A stretch of 64,000 nucleotides of DNA from NCBI RefSeq assembly GCF_033118175.1, contig NW_026870889.1, positions 3,286,001 to 3,350,000 on the forward strand. The letters run 5' to 3'. Each line of letters starts with the position of its first letter. Within the stretch, counting starts at the first letter, position 1. The notes beneath the pieces are model-generated. The model saw only the letters and a list, made by a program, of their open reading frames with translations. It did no database searches and was not told the origin of the DNA. This stretch comes from Dama dama (lineage: Eukaryota; Chordata; Mammalia; Artiodactyla; Cervidae). Positions 46,003 to 58,152 of this stretch are shown here, in pieces. The position numbers and the translations under genes are program-made.

Positions 46003-46382
46003 GCCCCTGAGCCTGGGGGCAATGCAGGGGGAACACACTCCCAGGCCAAGGCAGAACCACATGCAAACGTCTGTTCCTGGTCCCTGCACCGGCAGAGAGC
46101 TCGGGGGAGCCAGAGTATGCCAGGCAGCTGCTGGGTTGGCGGCCTGTGTGGAAAGGGGCAGAGCCGACCTAGGGGCAAGTTGGGCCTCTTGCTCTCCCTG
46201 CTGCCCTGAGGCTGCTGGGCCAAAGAGGTCTTGGGCATCCAGCCCCTTGCTGGTCCCTTCCCTCTGATGAGGCCCTCTGAGCTCCAGCACCTTGCAGTGT
46301 GGAGACAGCCCCTGCCAGCAACCTCCTCTCCAAGGCGGCCTCAACCGAGGCCTAGGCCCAGGGGAAAGGCACCAGCGGGGAT

Positions 46383-47803
46383 GAGCCTGGGGAGGCGCCC
46401 GGGCATGTCTGGACCCAGTCCCCGCAGCCTGCCCCTTGGTGGGGCAGTACCCCCGGAGGCCAGGAAGGTCTGGGCAAGGCTGCCAGGGGCAGGGACACTG
46501 CTGGGTCCTGCCCCTGGCCTGTGGGGCGTCTGAGCACAACCAGCACCCTCGCGCTGGAAGACCTCCCCGTCTGCCTCCAAAGGCCTGTTTGCAAGCACTC
46601 CCACCCGCTGTTCCCGCCAGGCACGCACAATGCTCCCAAGCCCGGGAGAAAAGCGCTTCAGGGTGGTGCTCTCCTCGGGCCCTTGCCCCTGAGCCTGGGG
46701 GCCAGGCAGGTGGAACACACTCCCAGGCCAAGGGCGAACGACATGCACACGTCTGTTCCTGCCCCCTACACCGGCAGAGAGCTCGGGGGAGCCAGAGTCT
46801 GTCAGGCAGCTGCTGGGCTGGCCGCCTGTGTGGGAAGTGGCAGAGCCGACCTAGGGGCATGTTGGGCCTCTGCTCTCCCTGCTGCCCTGAGGCTGCTGGG
46901 CCAAAGAGGTCTTGGGCATCCAGCCCCTTGCTGGTCCCTTCCCTCTGACGAGGCCCTCTGAGCTCCAGCACCTTGCAGTGTGGAGACAGCCCCTGCCAGC
47001 AACCTCCTCTCCAAGGAGGCCTCAACCGAGACCTAGCCCCAGGGGAAAGGCACCAGCTGGGAAGAGCCTGGGGAGGCGCCCGGGCATGTCTGGACCCAGT
47101 CCCCGCAGCCTGCCCCTTGGTGGGGCAGTACCCCCGGAGGCCAGGAAGGTCTGGGCAAGGCTGCCAGGGGCAGGGACACTGCTGGGTCCTGCCCCTGGCC
47201 TGTGGGGCGTCTGAGCACAACCAGCACCCTCGCGCTGGAAGACCTCCCCGTCTGCCTCCAAAGGCCTGTTTGCAAGCACTCCCACCCGCTGTTCCCGCCA
47301 GGCACGCACAATGCTCCCAAGCCCGGGAGAAAAGCGCTTCAGGGTGGTGCTCTCCTCGGGCCCTTGCCCCTGAGCCTGGGGGCCAGGCAGGTGGAACACA
47401 CTCCCAGGCCAAGGGCGAACGACATGCACACGTCTGTTCCTGCCCCCTACACCGGCAGAGAGCTCGGGGGAGCCAGAGTCTGTCAGGCAGCTGCTGGGCT
47501 GGCCGCCTGTGTGGGAAGTGGCAGAGCCGACCTAGGGGCATGTTGGGCCTCTGCTCTCCCTGCTGCCCTGAGGCTGCTGGGCCAAAGAGGTCTTGGGCAT
47601 CCAGCCCCTTGCTGGTCCCTTCCCTCTGACGAGGCCCTCTGAGCTCCAGCACCTTGCAGTGTGGAGACAGCCCCTGCCAGCAACCTCCTCTCCAAGGAGG
47701 CCTCAACCGAGACCTAGCCCCAGGGGAAAGGCACCAGCTGGGAAGAGCCTGGGGAGGCGCCCGGGCATGTCTGGACCCAGTCCCCGCAGCCTGCCCCTTG
47801 GTG
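46383..47803 (+). repeat. 681-bp tandem duplication, identical by eye
   Basis: Bases 46383-47122 and 47064-47803 read the same at a shift of 681 bp. The nearest differences I see are at 46382/47063 (T against A) and 47123/47804 (G against A). Both copies share rare variants: ACCAGCACCCTCGCGC, AAGGGCGAACG, GGCATGTTGGGCC and a 2-bp loss in GGGCCTCTGCTC. This is the clearest very recent unit duplication in the window. Confidence 0.88.
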
Positions 47804-50800
47804 AGGCAGTACCCCCGGAGGCCAGGAAGGTCTGGGCAAGGCTGGTCAGGGGCAGGGGCCCTGCTGGGCCCTGCCCCTGGCCTGTGGGGCCTCTGAGCAC
47901 AACCGGCCCTCTCCCACTGGAAGACCTCCCCGGGTGCCTCCAAAGGCCGGTTTGCCAACACTCCCGCCCGCTGTTCCCGCCAGGCACGCACAATTCTCCC
48001 AAGCCCGGGAGAAAAGCGCTTCGGGGTGGTGCTCTCTCCGGGCCCTTGCCCATGAGCCTGGGGGCAAGGCAGGGAGAACACACTCCCAGGCCAAGGCAGA
48101 ACCACATGCCCACGTCTGTTCCTTTCCCCTGCACTGGCAGAGAGCTTGGGGGAGCCAGAGTCTGTCAGGCAGCTGCTGGGTTGGCCGCCTGTGTGGGAAG
48201 GGGCAGAGCCGAATAGGGGCAAGTTGGGCCTCTTGCTCTCCCTGCTGCCCTGAGGCTGCTGGGCCAAAGATGTCTTGGGCATCCAGCCCTTTACTGGTCC
48301 CTTCTCTCTGACGAGGCTCTCTGAGCTGCAGCACCTTGCAGTGTGGAGACAGCCCCTGCCAGCAACCTCCTCTCCAAGGAGGCCTCAACCGAGGCCTAGG
48401 CCCAGGGGAAAGGCACCAGCGGGGATGAGCCAGGGGAGGCGCCCGAGCATGTCTGGACCCAGTCCCCGCAGCCTGCCCCTTGGTGGGGCAGTACCCCCGG
48501 AGGCCAGGAAGGTCTGGGCAAGGCTGGCCAGGGGCAGGGGCCCTGCTGGGTCCTGCCCCTGGCCTGTGGGGCCTCTGAGCACAACCGGCCCTCTCCCACT
48601 GGAAGACGTCCCCGGCTGCCTCCAAAGGCCGGTTTGCAAGCGCTCCCGCCCACTGTTCCCAGCAGGCGTGCACAATGCTCCTAAGCCCGGAAGAAAAGCG
48701 CTTCGGGGTGGTGCTCTCTCCGGGCCCTTGCCCCTGAGCCTGGGGGCAAGGCAGGGTGTCCACACTCCCAGGCCAAGGCAGAACCACATGCACACGTCTG
48801 ATCTGCCCCCTGCACCGGCAGAGAGCTCGGGGGAGCCAGAGTCTGTCAGGCAGCTGCTGGGCTGGCCGCCTGTGTGGGAAGGGGCAGAGCCGACCTAGGG
48901 GCAAGTTGGGCCTCTTGCTCTCCCTGCTGCCCTGAGGCTGCTGGGCCAAAGAGGTCTTGGGCATCCAGCCCCTTGCTGGTCCCTTCCCTCTGATGAGGCC
49001 CTCTGAGCTCCAGCACCTTGCAGTGTGGAGACAGCCCCTGCCAGCAACCTCCTCTCCAAGGAGGCCTCAACCGAGGCCTAGGCCCAGGGGAAAGGCACCA
49101 GCGGGGATGAGCCTGGGGAGGCGCCCGGGCATGACTGGACCCAGGCCCGCAGCCTGCCCCTTGGTGGGGCAGTACCCCCGGAGGCCAGGAAGGTCTGGGC
49201 AAGGCTGGCCAGGGGCAGGGGCCCTGCTGGGTCCTGTCCCTGGCCTGTAGGGCCTCTGAGCACAACCGGCCCTCTCCCACTGGAAGACCTCCCCGGCTGC
49301 CTCCAAAGGCCAGTTTGCCAACACTCCTGCCCGCTGTTCCCGCCAGGCACGCACAATGCTCCCAAGCCCAGGAGAAAAGCGCGTCGGGGTGGTGGTCTCT
49401 CCGGGCCCCTGCCCGTGAGCCTGGGGGCCAGGCAGGGGATCCACAGTCCCAGGCCAAGGCAGAACCACATGCACACGTCTGTTCCTGCCCCCTCCACCGG
49501 CAGAGAGCTGGGGGGAGCCAGAGTCTGTCAGGCAGCTGCTGGGCTGGCCGCCTGTGTGGGAAGGGGCAGAGCCGAACTAGGGGCAAGTTGGGCCTCTTGC
49601 TCTCCCTGCTGCCCTGAGGCTGCTGGGCCAAAGAGGTCTTGGGCATCCAGCCCCTTGCTGGTCCCTTCCCTCTGACGAGGCCCTCTGAGCTCCAGCACCT
49701 TGCAGTGTGGAGACAGCCCCTGCCAGCAACCTCCTCTCCAAGGAGGCCTCAACCGAGGCCTAGGCCCAGGGGAAAGGCACCAGCGGGGATGAGCCAGTGG
49801 AGGCGCACGGGCATGTCTGGACCCAGTCCCCGCAGCCTGCCCCTTGGTGGGGCAGTACCCCCGGAGGCCAGGAAGGTCTGGGCAAGGCTGGCCAGGGGCA
49901 GGGGCCCTGCTGGGTCCTGCCCCTGGCCTGTGGGGCCTCTGAGCACAACCGGCCCTCTCCCACTGGAAGACCTCCCCGGCTGCCTCCAAAGGCCGGTTTG
50001 ACAACACTCCCGCCCGCTGTTCCCGCCAGGCACGCACAATGCTCCCAAGCCCGGGAGAAAAGCGCTTCGGGGTGTTGCTCTCTCCGGGCCCTTGCCCCTG
50101 AGCCTGGGGTCCAGGCAGTGTGTCCACACTCCCAGACCAAGGCAGAACCACATGCACACGTCTGTTCCTGACCCCTGCACCGGCAGAGCGCTCGGGGGAG
50201 CCACAGTCTGTCAGGCAGCTGCTGGGTTGGCTGCCTGTGTGGGAAGGGGCAGAGCCGACCTAGGGGCAAGTTGGGCCTCTTCCTCTCCCTGCTGCCCTGA
50301 GGCTGCTGGGCCAAAGAGGTCTTGGGCATCCAGCCCCTTGCTGGTCCCTTCCCTCTGACGAGGCCCTCTGAGCTCCAGCACCTTGCAGTGTGGAGACAGC
50401 CCCTGCCAGCAACCTCCTCTCCAAGGAGGCCTCAACCGAGGCCTAGGACCAGGGGAAAGGCACCAGCGGGGATGAGCCTGGGGAGGCGCCCGGGCATGTC
50501 TGGACCCAGTCCCCGCAGCCTGCCCCTTGGTGGGATAGTAACCCCGGAGTCCAGGAGGGTCTGGGCAAGGCTGCCAGGGGCAGGGACACTGCTGGGTCCT
50601 GCCCCTGGCCTGTGGGGCGTCTGAGCACAACCGGCACTCTCCCGCTGGAAGACCTCCCTGGCTGCCTCCAAAGGCCGGTTTGCAAGCACTCCCGCGCGCT
50701 GTTCCCGCCAGGCACGCACAATGCTACCAAGCCCGAGAGAAAAGCGCTTCGGGTTGGTGCTCTCTCCGGACCCTTGCCCCTGAGCCTGGGGGACAGGCAG

Positions 50801-53800
50801 GGGGAACACACTCCCAGGCCAAGGCAGAACGACATGCACACGTCTGTTCCTGCCCCCTACACCGGCAGAGAGATCGGGGGAGCCAGAGACTGCCAGGCTG
50901 CTGCTGGGCTGGCTGCCTGTCTGGGACGGGGCAGAGCCGACCTAGGGGCAAGTTGGGCCTCTTGCTCTCCCTGCTGCCCTGAGGCTGCTGGGTCAAAGAG
51001 GTCTTGGGCATCCAGCCCTTTGCTGGTCCCTTCCCTCTGACGAGGCCCTCTGAGCTCCAGCACCTTGCAGTGTGGAGACAGCCCCTGCCAGCAACCTCCT
51101 CTCCAAAGAGGCCTCAACCGAGGCCTACGCCCAGGGGAAAGGCACCAGCGGGGATGATCCTGGGGAGGCGCACGGACATGTCTGGACCCAGTCACCGCAG
51201 CCTGCCCCTTGGTGGGGCAGTACCCCCGGAGGCCAGGAAGGTCTGGGCAAGGCTGGCCAGGGGCAGGGGCCCTGCTGGGTCCTGCCCCTGGCCTGTGGGG
51301 CCTCTGAGCCCAACCGGCCCTCTCCCACTGGAAGACCTCCCCGGCTGCCTCCAAAGGCCGGTTTGCAAGCGCTCCTGCCCACTGTTCCCAGCAGGCGTGG
51401 ACAATGCTCCCAAGCCCGGGAGAAAAGCGCTTCAGGGTGGTGCTCTCTCTGGGCCCTTGCCCCTGAGCCTGGGGGCAAGGCAGGGTGTCCACACTCCCAG
51501 GCCAAGGCAGAACCACATGCACACGTCTGATCTGCCCCCTGCACCGGCAGAGAGCTCGGGGGAGCCAGAGTCTGTCAGGCAGCTGCTGGGCTGGCCGCCT
51601 GTGTGGGAAGGGGCAGAGCCGACCTAGGGGCAAGTTGGGCCTCTTGCTCTCCCTGCTGCCCTGAGGCTGCTGGGCCAAAGAGGTCTTGGCCATCCAGCCC
51701 CTTGCTGGTCCCTTCCCTCTGACGAGGCCCTCTGAGCTCCAGCACCTTGCAGTGTGGAGACAGCCCCTGCCAGCAACCTCCTCTCCAAGGAGGCCTCAAC
51801 CGAGGCCTAGGCCCAGGGGAAAGGCACCAGCGGGGATGAGCCTGGGGAGGCGCCCGGGCATGACTGGACCCAGGCCCGCAGCCTGCCCCTTGGTGGGGCA
51901 GTACCCCCGGAGGCCAGGAAGGTCTGGGCAAGGCTGGCCAGGGGCAGGGGCCCTGCTGGGTCCTGCCCCTGGCCTGTGGGGCCTCTGAGCACAACCGGCC
52001 CTCTCCCACTGGAAGACCTCCCCGGCTGCCTCCAAAGGCCGGTTTGCCAACACTCCCGCCCGCTGTTCTCGCCAGGCACGCACAATTCTCCCAAGCCCGG
52101 GAGAAAAGCGCTTCGGTGTGTTGCTCTCTCCGGGCCCTTGCCCCTGAGTGTGGGGGCCAGGCAGTGGTTCCACACTCCCAGACCAAAGCAGAACCACATG
52201 CACACGTCTGTTCCTGACCCCTGCACCGGCAGAGAGCTCGGGGGAGCCAGAGTCTGTCAGGCAGCTGCTGGGCTGGCCGCCTGTGTGGGAAGGGGCAGAG
52301 CCGACCTAGGGGCAAGTTGGGCCTCTTCCTCTCCCTGCTGCCCTGAGGCTGCTGGGCCAAAGAGGTCTTGGGCATCCAGCCCCTTGCTGGTCCCTTCCCT
52401 CTGACGAGGCCCTCTGAGCTCCAGCACCTTGCAGTGTGGAGACAGCCCCTGCCAGCAACCTCCTCTCCAAGGAGGCCTCAACCGAGGCCTAGGCCCAGGG
52501 GAAAGGCACCAGCGGGGATGAGCCAGTGGAGGCGCAAGGGCATGTCTGGACCCAGTCCCCGCAGCCTGCCCCTTGGTGGGGCAGTACCCCCGGAGGCCAG
52601 GAAGGTCTGGGCAAGGCTGCCAGGGGCAGGGACACTGCTGGGTCCTGCCCCTGGCCTGTGGGGCGTCTGAGCACAACCGGCACTCTCCCGCTGGAAGACC
52701 TGCCCGGCTGCCTCCAAAGGCCGGTTAACAAGCGCTCCCGCCCACTGTTCCCAGCAGGCGTGCACAATGCTCCCAAGCCCGGGAGAAAAGCGCTTCGGGG
52801 TGGTGCTCTCTCCGGGCCCTTGCCCCTGAGCCTGGGGGCAAGGCAGGGTGTCCACACTCCCAGGCCAAGGCAGAACCACATGCACACGTCTGATCTGCCC
52901 CCTGCACCGGCAGAGAGCTCGGGGGAGCCAGAGTCTGTCAGGCAGCTGCTGGGCTGGCCGCCTGTGTGGGAAGGGGCAGAGCCGACCTAGGGGCAAGTTG
53001 GGCCTCTTGCTCTCCCTGCTGCCCTGAGGCTGCTGGGCCAAAGAGGTCTTGGGCATCCAGCCCCTTGCTTGTCCCTTCCCTCTGACAAGGCCCTCTGAGC
53101 TCCAGCACCTTGCAGTGTGGAGACAGCACCTGCCAGCAATCTCCTCTCCAAGGAGGCCTCAACCGAGGCCTAGGCCCAGGGAAAAGGCACCAGCGGGGTT
53201 GAGCCAGGGGAGGCGCCCGGGCATGTCTGGACCCTGTCCTCGCAGCCTGCCCCTTGGTGGGGCAGTACCCCCGGAGGCCAGGAAGGTCTGGGCAAGGCTG
53301 GCCAGGGGCAGGGGCCCTGCTGGGTCCTGCCCCTGGCCTGTGGGGCCTCTGAGCACAACCGGCCCTTGCCCACTGGAAGACCTCCCCGGCTGCCTCCAAA
53401 GGCCGGTTTGCAAGCCCTCCCGCACACTGTTCCCGCCAGGCGCGCACAATGCTCCCAAGCCCGGGAGAAAAGCGCTTCGGGGTGGTGGTCTCTCCGGGCC
53501 CCTGCCCCTGAGCCTGGGGGCCAGGCAGGGGATCCACAGTCCCAGGCCAAGGCAGAACCACATGCACACGTCTGTTCCTGCCCCCTCCACCGGCAGAGAG
53601 CTGGGGGGAGCCAGAGTCTCTCAGGCAGCTGCTGGGCTGTCCGCCTGTGTGGGAAGGGGCAGAGCCGACCTAGGGGCAAGTTGGGCCTCTTGCTCTCCCT
53701 GCTGCCCTGAGGCTGCTGGGCCAAAGAGGTCTTGGGCATCCAGCCCCTTGCTGGTCCCTTCCCTCTGACGAGGCCCTCTGAGCTCCAGCACCTTGCAGTG

Positions 53801-55096
53801 TGGAGACAGCCCCTGCCAGCAACCTCCTCTCCAAGGAGGCCTCAACCGAGGCCTAGGCCCAGGGGAAAGGCACCAGCGGGGATGAGCCAGTGGAGGCGCA
53901 CGGGCATGTCTGGACCCAGTCCCCGCAGCCTGCCCCTTGGTGGGGCAGTACCCCCGGAGGCCAGGAAGGTCTGGGCAAGGCTGGCCAGGGGCAGGGGCCC
54001 TGCTGGGTCCTGCCCCTGGGCTGTGGGGCCTCTGAGCACAACCGGCCCTCTCCCACTGGAAGACCTCCCCGGCTGCCTCCAAAGGCCGGTTTGCCAACAC
54101 TCCCGCCCGCTGTTCCCGCCAGGCACGCACAATGCTCCCAAGCCCGGGAGAAAAGCGCTTCGGGGTGTTGCCCTCTCCGGACCCTTGCCCCTGAGCCTGG
54201 GGTCCAGGCAGTGGGTCCACACTCCCAGACCAAGGCAGAACCACATGCACTCGTCTGTTCCTGACCCCTGCACCGACAGAGAGCTCGGGGGAGCCAGAGT
54301 CTGTCAGGCAGCTGCTGGGTTGGCTGCCTGTGTGGGAAGGGGCAGAGCCGACCTAGGGGCAAGTTGGGCCTCTTCCTCTCCCTGCTGCCCTGAGGCTGCT
54401 GGGCCAAAGACGTCTTGGGCATCCAGCCCCTTACTGGTCCCTTCCCTCTGACGAGGCCCTCTGAGCTCCAGCACCTTGCAGTGTGGAGACAGCCCCTGCC
54501 AGCAACCTCCTCTCCAAGGAGGCCTCAACCGAGGCCTAGGCCCAGGGGAAAGGCACCAGCGGGGATGAGCCAGTGGAGGCGCAAGGGCATGTCTGGACCC
54601 AGTCCCCGCAGCCTGCCCCTTGGTGGGGCAGTACCCCCGGAGGCCAGGAAGGTCTGGGCAAGGCTGCGAGGGGCAGGGGCCCTGCTGGGTCGTGCCACTG
54701 GCCTGTGGGGCGTCTGAGCACAACCGGCACTCTCCCGCTGGAAGACCTCCCCGTCTGCCTCCAAAGGCCGGTTTGCAAGCACTCCCGCCCGCTGTTCCCG
54801 CCAGGCAGGCACAATGCTCCCAAGCCCGGGAGAAAAGCGCTTCGGGGTGGTGCTCTCCTCGGGCCCTTGCCCCTGAGCCTGGGGGCCAGGCAGTTGGAAC
54901 ACACTCCCAGGCCAAGGCAGAACGACATGCACACGTCTGTTCCTGCCCCCTAAACCGGCAGAGAGCTCGGGGGAGCCTGAGACTGCCAGGCTGCTGCTGG
55001 GCTGGCTGCCTGTGTGGGACGGGGCAGAGCCGACCTAGGGGCAAGTTGGGCCTCTTGCTCTCCCTGCTGCCCTGAGGCTGCTGGGTCAAAGAGGTC

Positions 55097-57827
55097 TTGG
55101 GCATCCAGCCCTTTGCTGGTCCCTTCCCTCTGACGAGGCCCTCTGAGCTCCAGCACCTTGCAGTGTGGAGACAGCCCCTGCCAGCAACCTCCTCTCCAAA
55201 GAGGCCTCAACCGAGGCCTACGCCCAGGGGAAAAGCACCAGCGGGGATGATCCTGGAGAGGCGCACGGACATGTCTGGACCCAGTCCCCGCAGCCTGCCC
55301 CTTGGTGGGGCAGTACCCCCGGAGGCCAGGAAGGTCTGGGCAAGGCTGGCCAGGGGCAGGGGCCCTGCTGTGTCCTGCCCCTGGCCTGTGAGGCCTCTGA
55401 GCACAACCGGCCCTCTCCCACTGGAAGACCTCCCCGGCTGCCTCCAAAGTCCTCTTTGCAAACACTCCCGCCCGCTGTTCACGCCAGGCTCGCACAATAC
55501 TCCCAAGCCCGGGAGAAAAGCGCTTCGGGGTGGTGCTCTCTCCGGGCCCTTGCCCCTGAGCCTGGGGGCCAGGCAGTGGGTCCACACTCCCAGATCAAGG
55601 CAGAACCACATGCACACGTCTGTTCCTGACCCCTGCACTGGCAGAGAGCTCGGGGGAGCCAGAGTCTGTCAGGCAGGTGCTGGGCTGGCCGCCTGTGTGG
55701 GAAGGGGCAGAGCCGACCTAGGGGCAAGTTGGGCCTCTTCCTCTCCCTGCTGCCCTGAGGCTGCTTGGCCAAAGAGGTCTTGGGCATCCAACCCCTTGCT
55801 GGTCCCTTCCCTCTGACGAGGCCCTCTGAGCTCCAGCACCTTGCAGTGTGGAGACAGCCCCTGCCAGCAACCTCCTCTCCAAGGAGGCCTAAACCGAGGC
55901 CTAGGCACAGGGGAAAGGCACCAGCGGGGATGAGCCTGGGGAGGCGCCCGGGCATGTATGGACCCAGTCCCCGCAGCCTGCCCCTTGGTGGGGCAGTACC
56001 CCCGGAGGCGAGGAAGGTCTGGGAAAGGCTGGCCAGGGGCAGGGGACCTGCTGTGTCCTGCCCCTGGCCTGTGGGGCCTCTGAGCACAACGGGCCCTCTC
56101 CCACTGGAAGACGTCCCCGGCTGCCTCCAAAGGCCGGTTTGCAAGCACTCCCGCCCACTGTTCCAACCAAGGGCGCACAACGCTCCCAAGCCCGGGAGAA
56201 AATCGCCTCGGGGTGGTGCTCTCTCCGGGCCCTTTCCCCTGAGCCTGTGGGCCAGGCAGGGTGTCCACACTCCCAGGCCAAGGCAGAACGACATGCACAC
56301 GTCTGTTCCTGCCCCATGCACCGGCAGAGAGCTCGGGGGAGCCAAAGTCTGTCAGGCAGCTGCTGGGCTGGCCGCCTGTGTGGGAAGGGGCAGAGCCGAC
56401 CTAGGGGCAAGTTGGGCCTCTTGCTCTCCCTGATGCCCTGAGGCTGCTGGGTCAAAGAGATCTTGGGCATCCAGCCCCTTGCTTGTCCCTTCCCTCTGAC
56501 GAGGCCCTCTGAGCTCCAGCACCTTGCAGTGTGGAGACAGCCCCTGCCAGCAACCTCCTCTCCAAGGAGGCCTCAACCGAGGCCTAGGCCCAGGGGAAAG
56601 GCACCAGCGGGGATGAGCCTGGGGAGGCGCCCGGGCATGTCTGGACCCAGTCCACGCAGCCTGCCCCTTGGTGGGGCAGTACCCCCGGAAGCCAGGAAGG
56701 TCTGGGCAAGGCTGGCCACGGGCAGGGGCCCTGCTGGGTCCTGCCCCTGGCCTGTGGGGCCTCTGAGCACAACCGGCCCTCTCCCACTGGAAGACTTCCC
56801 CGGCTGCCTCCAAAGGCCGGTTTGCCAACACTCCCGCCTGCTGTTCCCGCCAGGCACGCACAATTCTCCCAAGCCCGGGAGAAAAGCGCTTCGGGGTGGT
56901 GCTCTCTCCGGGCCCTTGCCCCTGAGCGTGGGGGCGAAGCAGTGGGTCCACACTCCCAGACCAACGCAGAACCACATGCACACGTCTGTTCCTGACCCCT
57001 GCACCGGCAGAGAGCTCGGGGGAGCCAGAGTCTGTCAGGCAGCTGCTGGGCTGGCCGCCTGTGTGGGTAGGGGCAGAGCCGACCTAGGGGCAAGTTGGGC
57101 CTCTTGCTCTCCCTGCTGCCCTGAGGCTGCTGGGCCAAAGAGGTCTTGGGCATCCAGCCCCTTCCTGGTCCCTTCCCTCTGACGAGGCCCTCTGAGCTCC
57201 AGCACCTTGCAGTGTGGAGACAGCCCCTGCCAGCAACCTCCTCTCCAAGGAGGCCTCAACTGAGGCCTAGGCCCAGGGGAAAGGCACCAGCGGGGATGAG
57301 CCTGGGGAGGCGCCCGGCCATGTCTGGACCCAGTCCCCGCAGCCTGCCCCTTGGTGGGGCAGTACCCCCGGAGGCCAGGAGGGTCTGGGCAAGGCTGCCA
57401 GGGGCAGGGACACTGCTGGGTCCTGCCCCTGGCCTGTGGGGCGTCTGAGCACAACCGGCACTCTCCCGCTGGAAGACCTCCCCGGCTGCCTCCAAAGGCC
57501 GGTTTGCAAGCACTCCCGCCCGCTGTTCCCGCCAGGCACGCACAATGCTCCCAAGCCCGGGAGAAAAGCGCTTCGGGGTGGTGCTCTCTCCGGGCCCTTG
57601 CCCCTGAGCCTGGGGGACAGGCAGGGGGAACACACTCCCAGGCCAAGGCAGAACGACATGCACACGTCTGTTCCTGCCCCCTACACCGGCAGAGAGTTCG
57701 GGGGAGCCAGAGACTGCCAGGCTGCTGCTGGGCTGGCTGCCTGTGTGGGACGGGGTAGAGCCGACCTAGGGGCAAGTTGGGCCTCTTGCTCTCCCTGCTG
57801 CCCTGAGGCTGCTGGGTCAAAGAGGTC
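55097..57827 (+). repeat. Four normal units of the 6,369-bp repeat (no expanded unit on their left)
   Basis: Units 55097, 55780, 56463 and 57146 correspond in order and spacing to 38575, 39258, 39941 and 40624 (offset 16,522). Shared markers include CCAACGCAGAACC and GTGGGGGCGAAG in the third unit. On the left they abut unit 54415 and not a block, so the higher-order copy is truncated or was recombined there. Confidence 0.85.
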
Positions 57828-58152
57828 TTGGGCATCCAGCCCTTTGCTGGTCCTTTCCCTCTGACGAGGCCCTCTGAGCTCCAGCACCTTGCAGTGTGCA
57901 GACAGCCCCTGCCGGCAACCTCCTCTCCAAGGAGGCCTCAACCGAGGCCTAGGCCCAGGGGAAAGGCACCAGCGGGGATGAGCCTGGGGAGGCGCCCGGG
58001 CATGTCTGGACCCAGGCCCCGCAGCCTGCCCCTTGGTGGGGTAGTACCCCCGGAGGCCAGGAAGGTCTGGGCAAGGCTGCCAGAGGCAGGGACACTGCTG
58101 GGTCCTGCCCCTGGCCTGTGGCGCCTCTGAGAACAACTGGCACTCTCCCGCT

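Larger units (their letters stand above)
46003..58152 (+). repeat. Segment E: run of normal ~683-bp units
   Basis: The right arm of expanded unit 4 (46003-46230) is followed by units at 46231, 46912, 47593, 48275, 48957, 49639, 50322, 51004, 51686, 52368, 53049, 53732, 54415, 55097, 55780, 56463, 57146 and 57828 (left arm of expanded unit 5). Spacing is 681-683 bp. Units 49639, 52368, 53732 and 54415 share GAGCCAGTGGAGGCGC. Units 54415 and 55097 match the window start, at 1-412 and 413, with offset 54,684, including the private CAGGCAGGCACAATG. Confidence 0.95.

Noticed and set aside
42176..46267. A 1,363-codon open frame on the plus strand, and similar long frames in other blocks, as repeat-protein genes
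   Set aside because: This frame begins with TTG, and three or more other frames on both strands are comparably open. 127- and 128-bp monomers shift the frame inside blocks, and 683 is not a multiple of three, so no frame continues from unit to unit. No codon preference, signal, splice structure or recognisable domain is visible.
46231..47593. Certain assembly artefact for the identical 681-bp copies
   Set aside because: Each copy merges into different flanking variants (46382 and 47804), as expected for a real duplication. Only reads can exclude an artefact, so it is kept as a finding.
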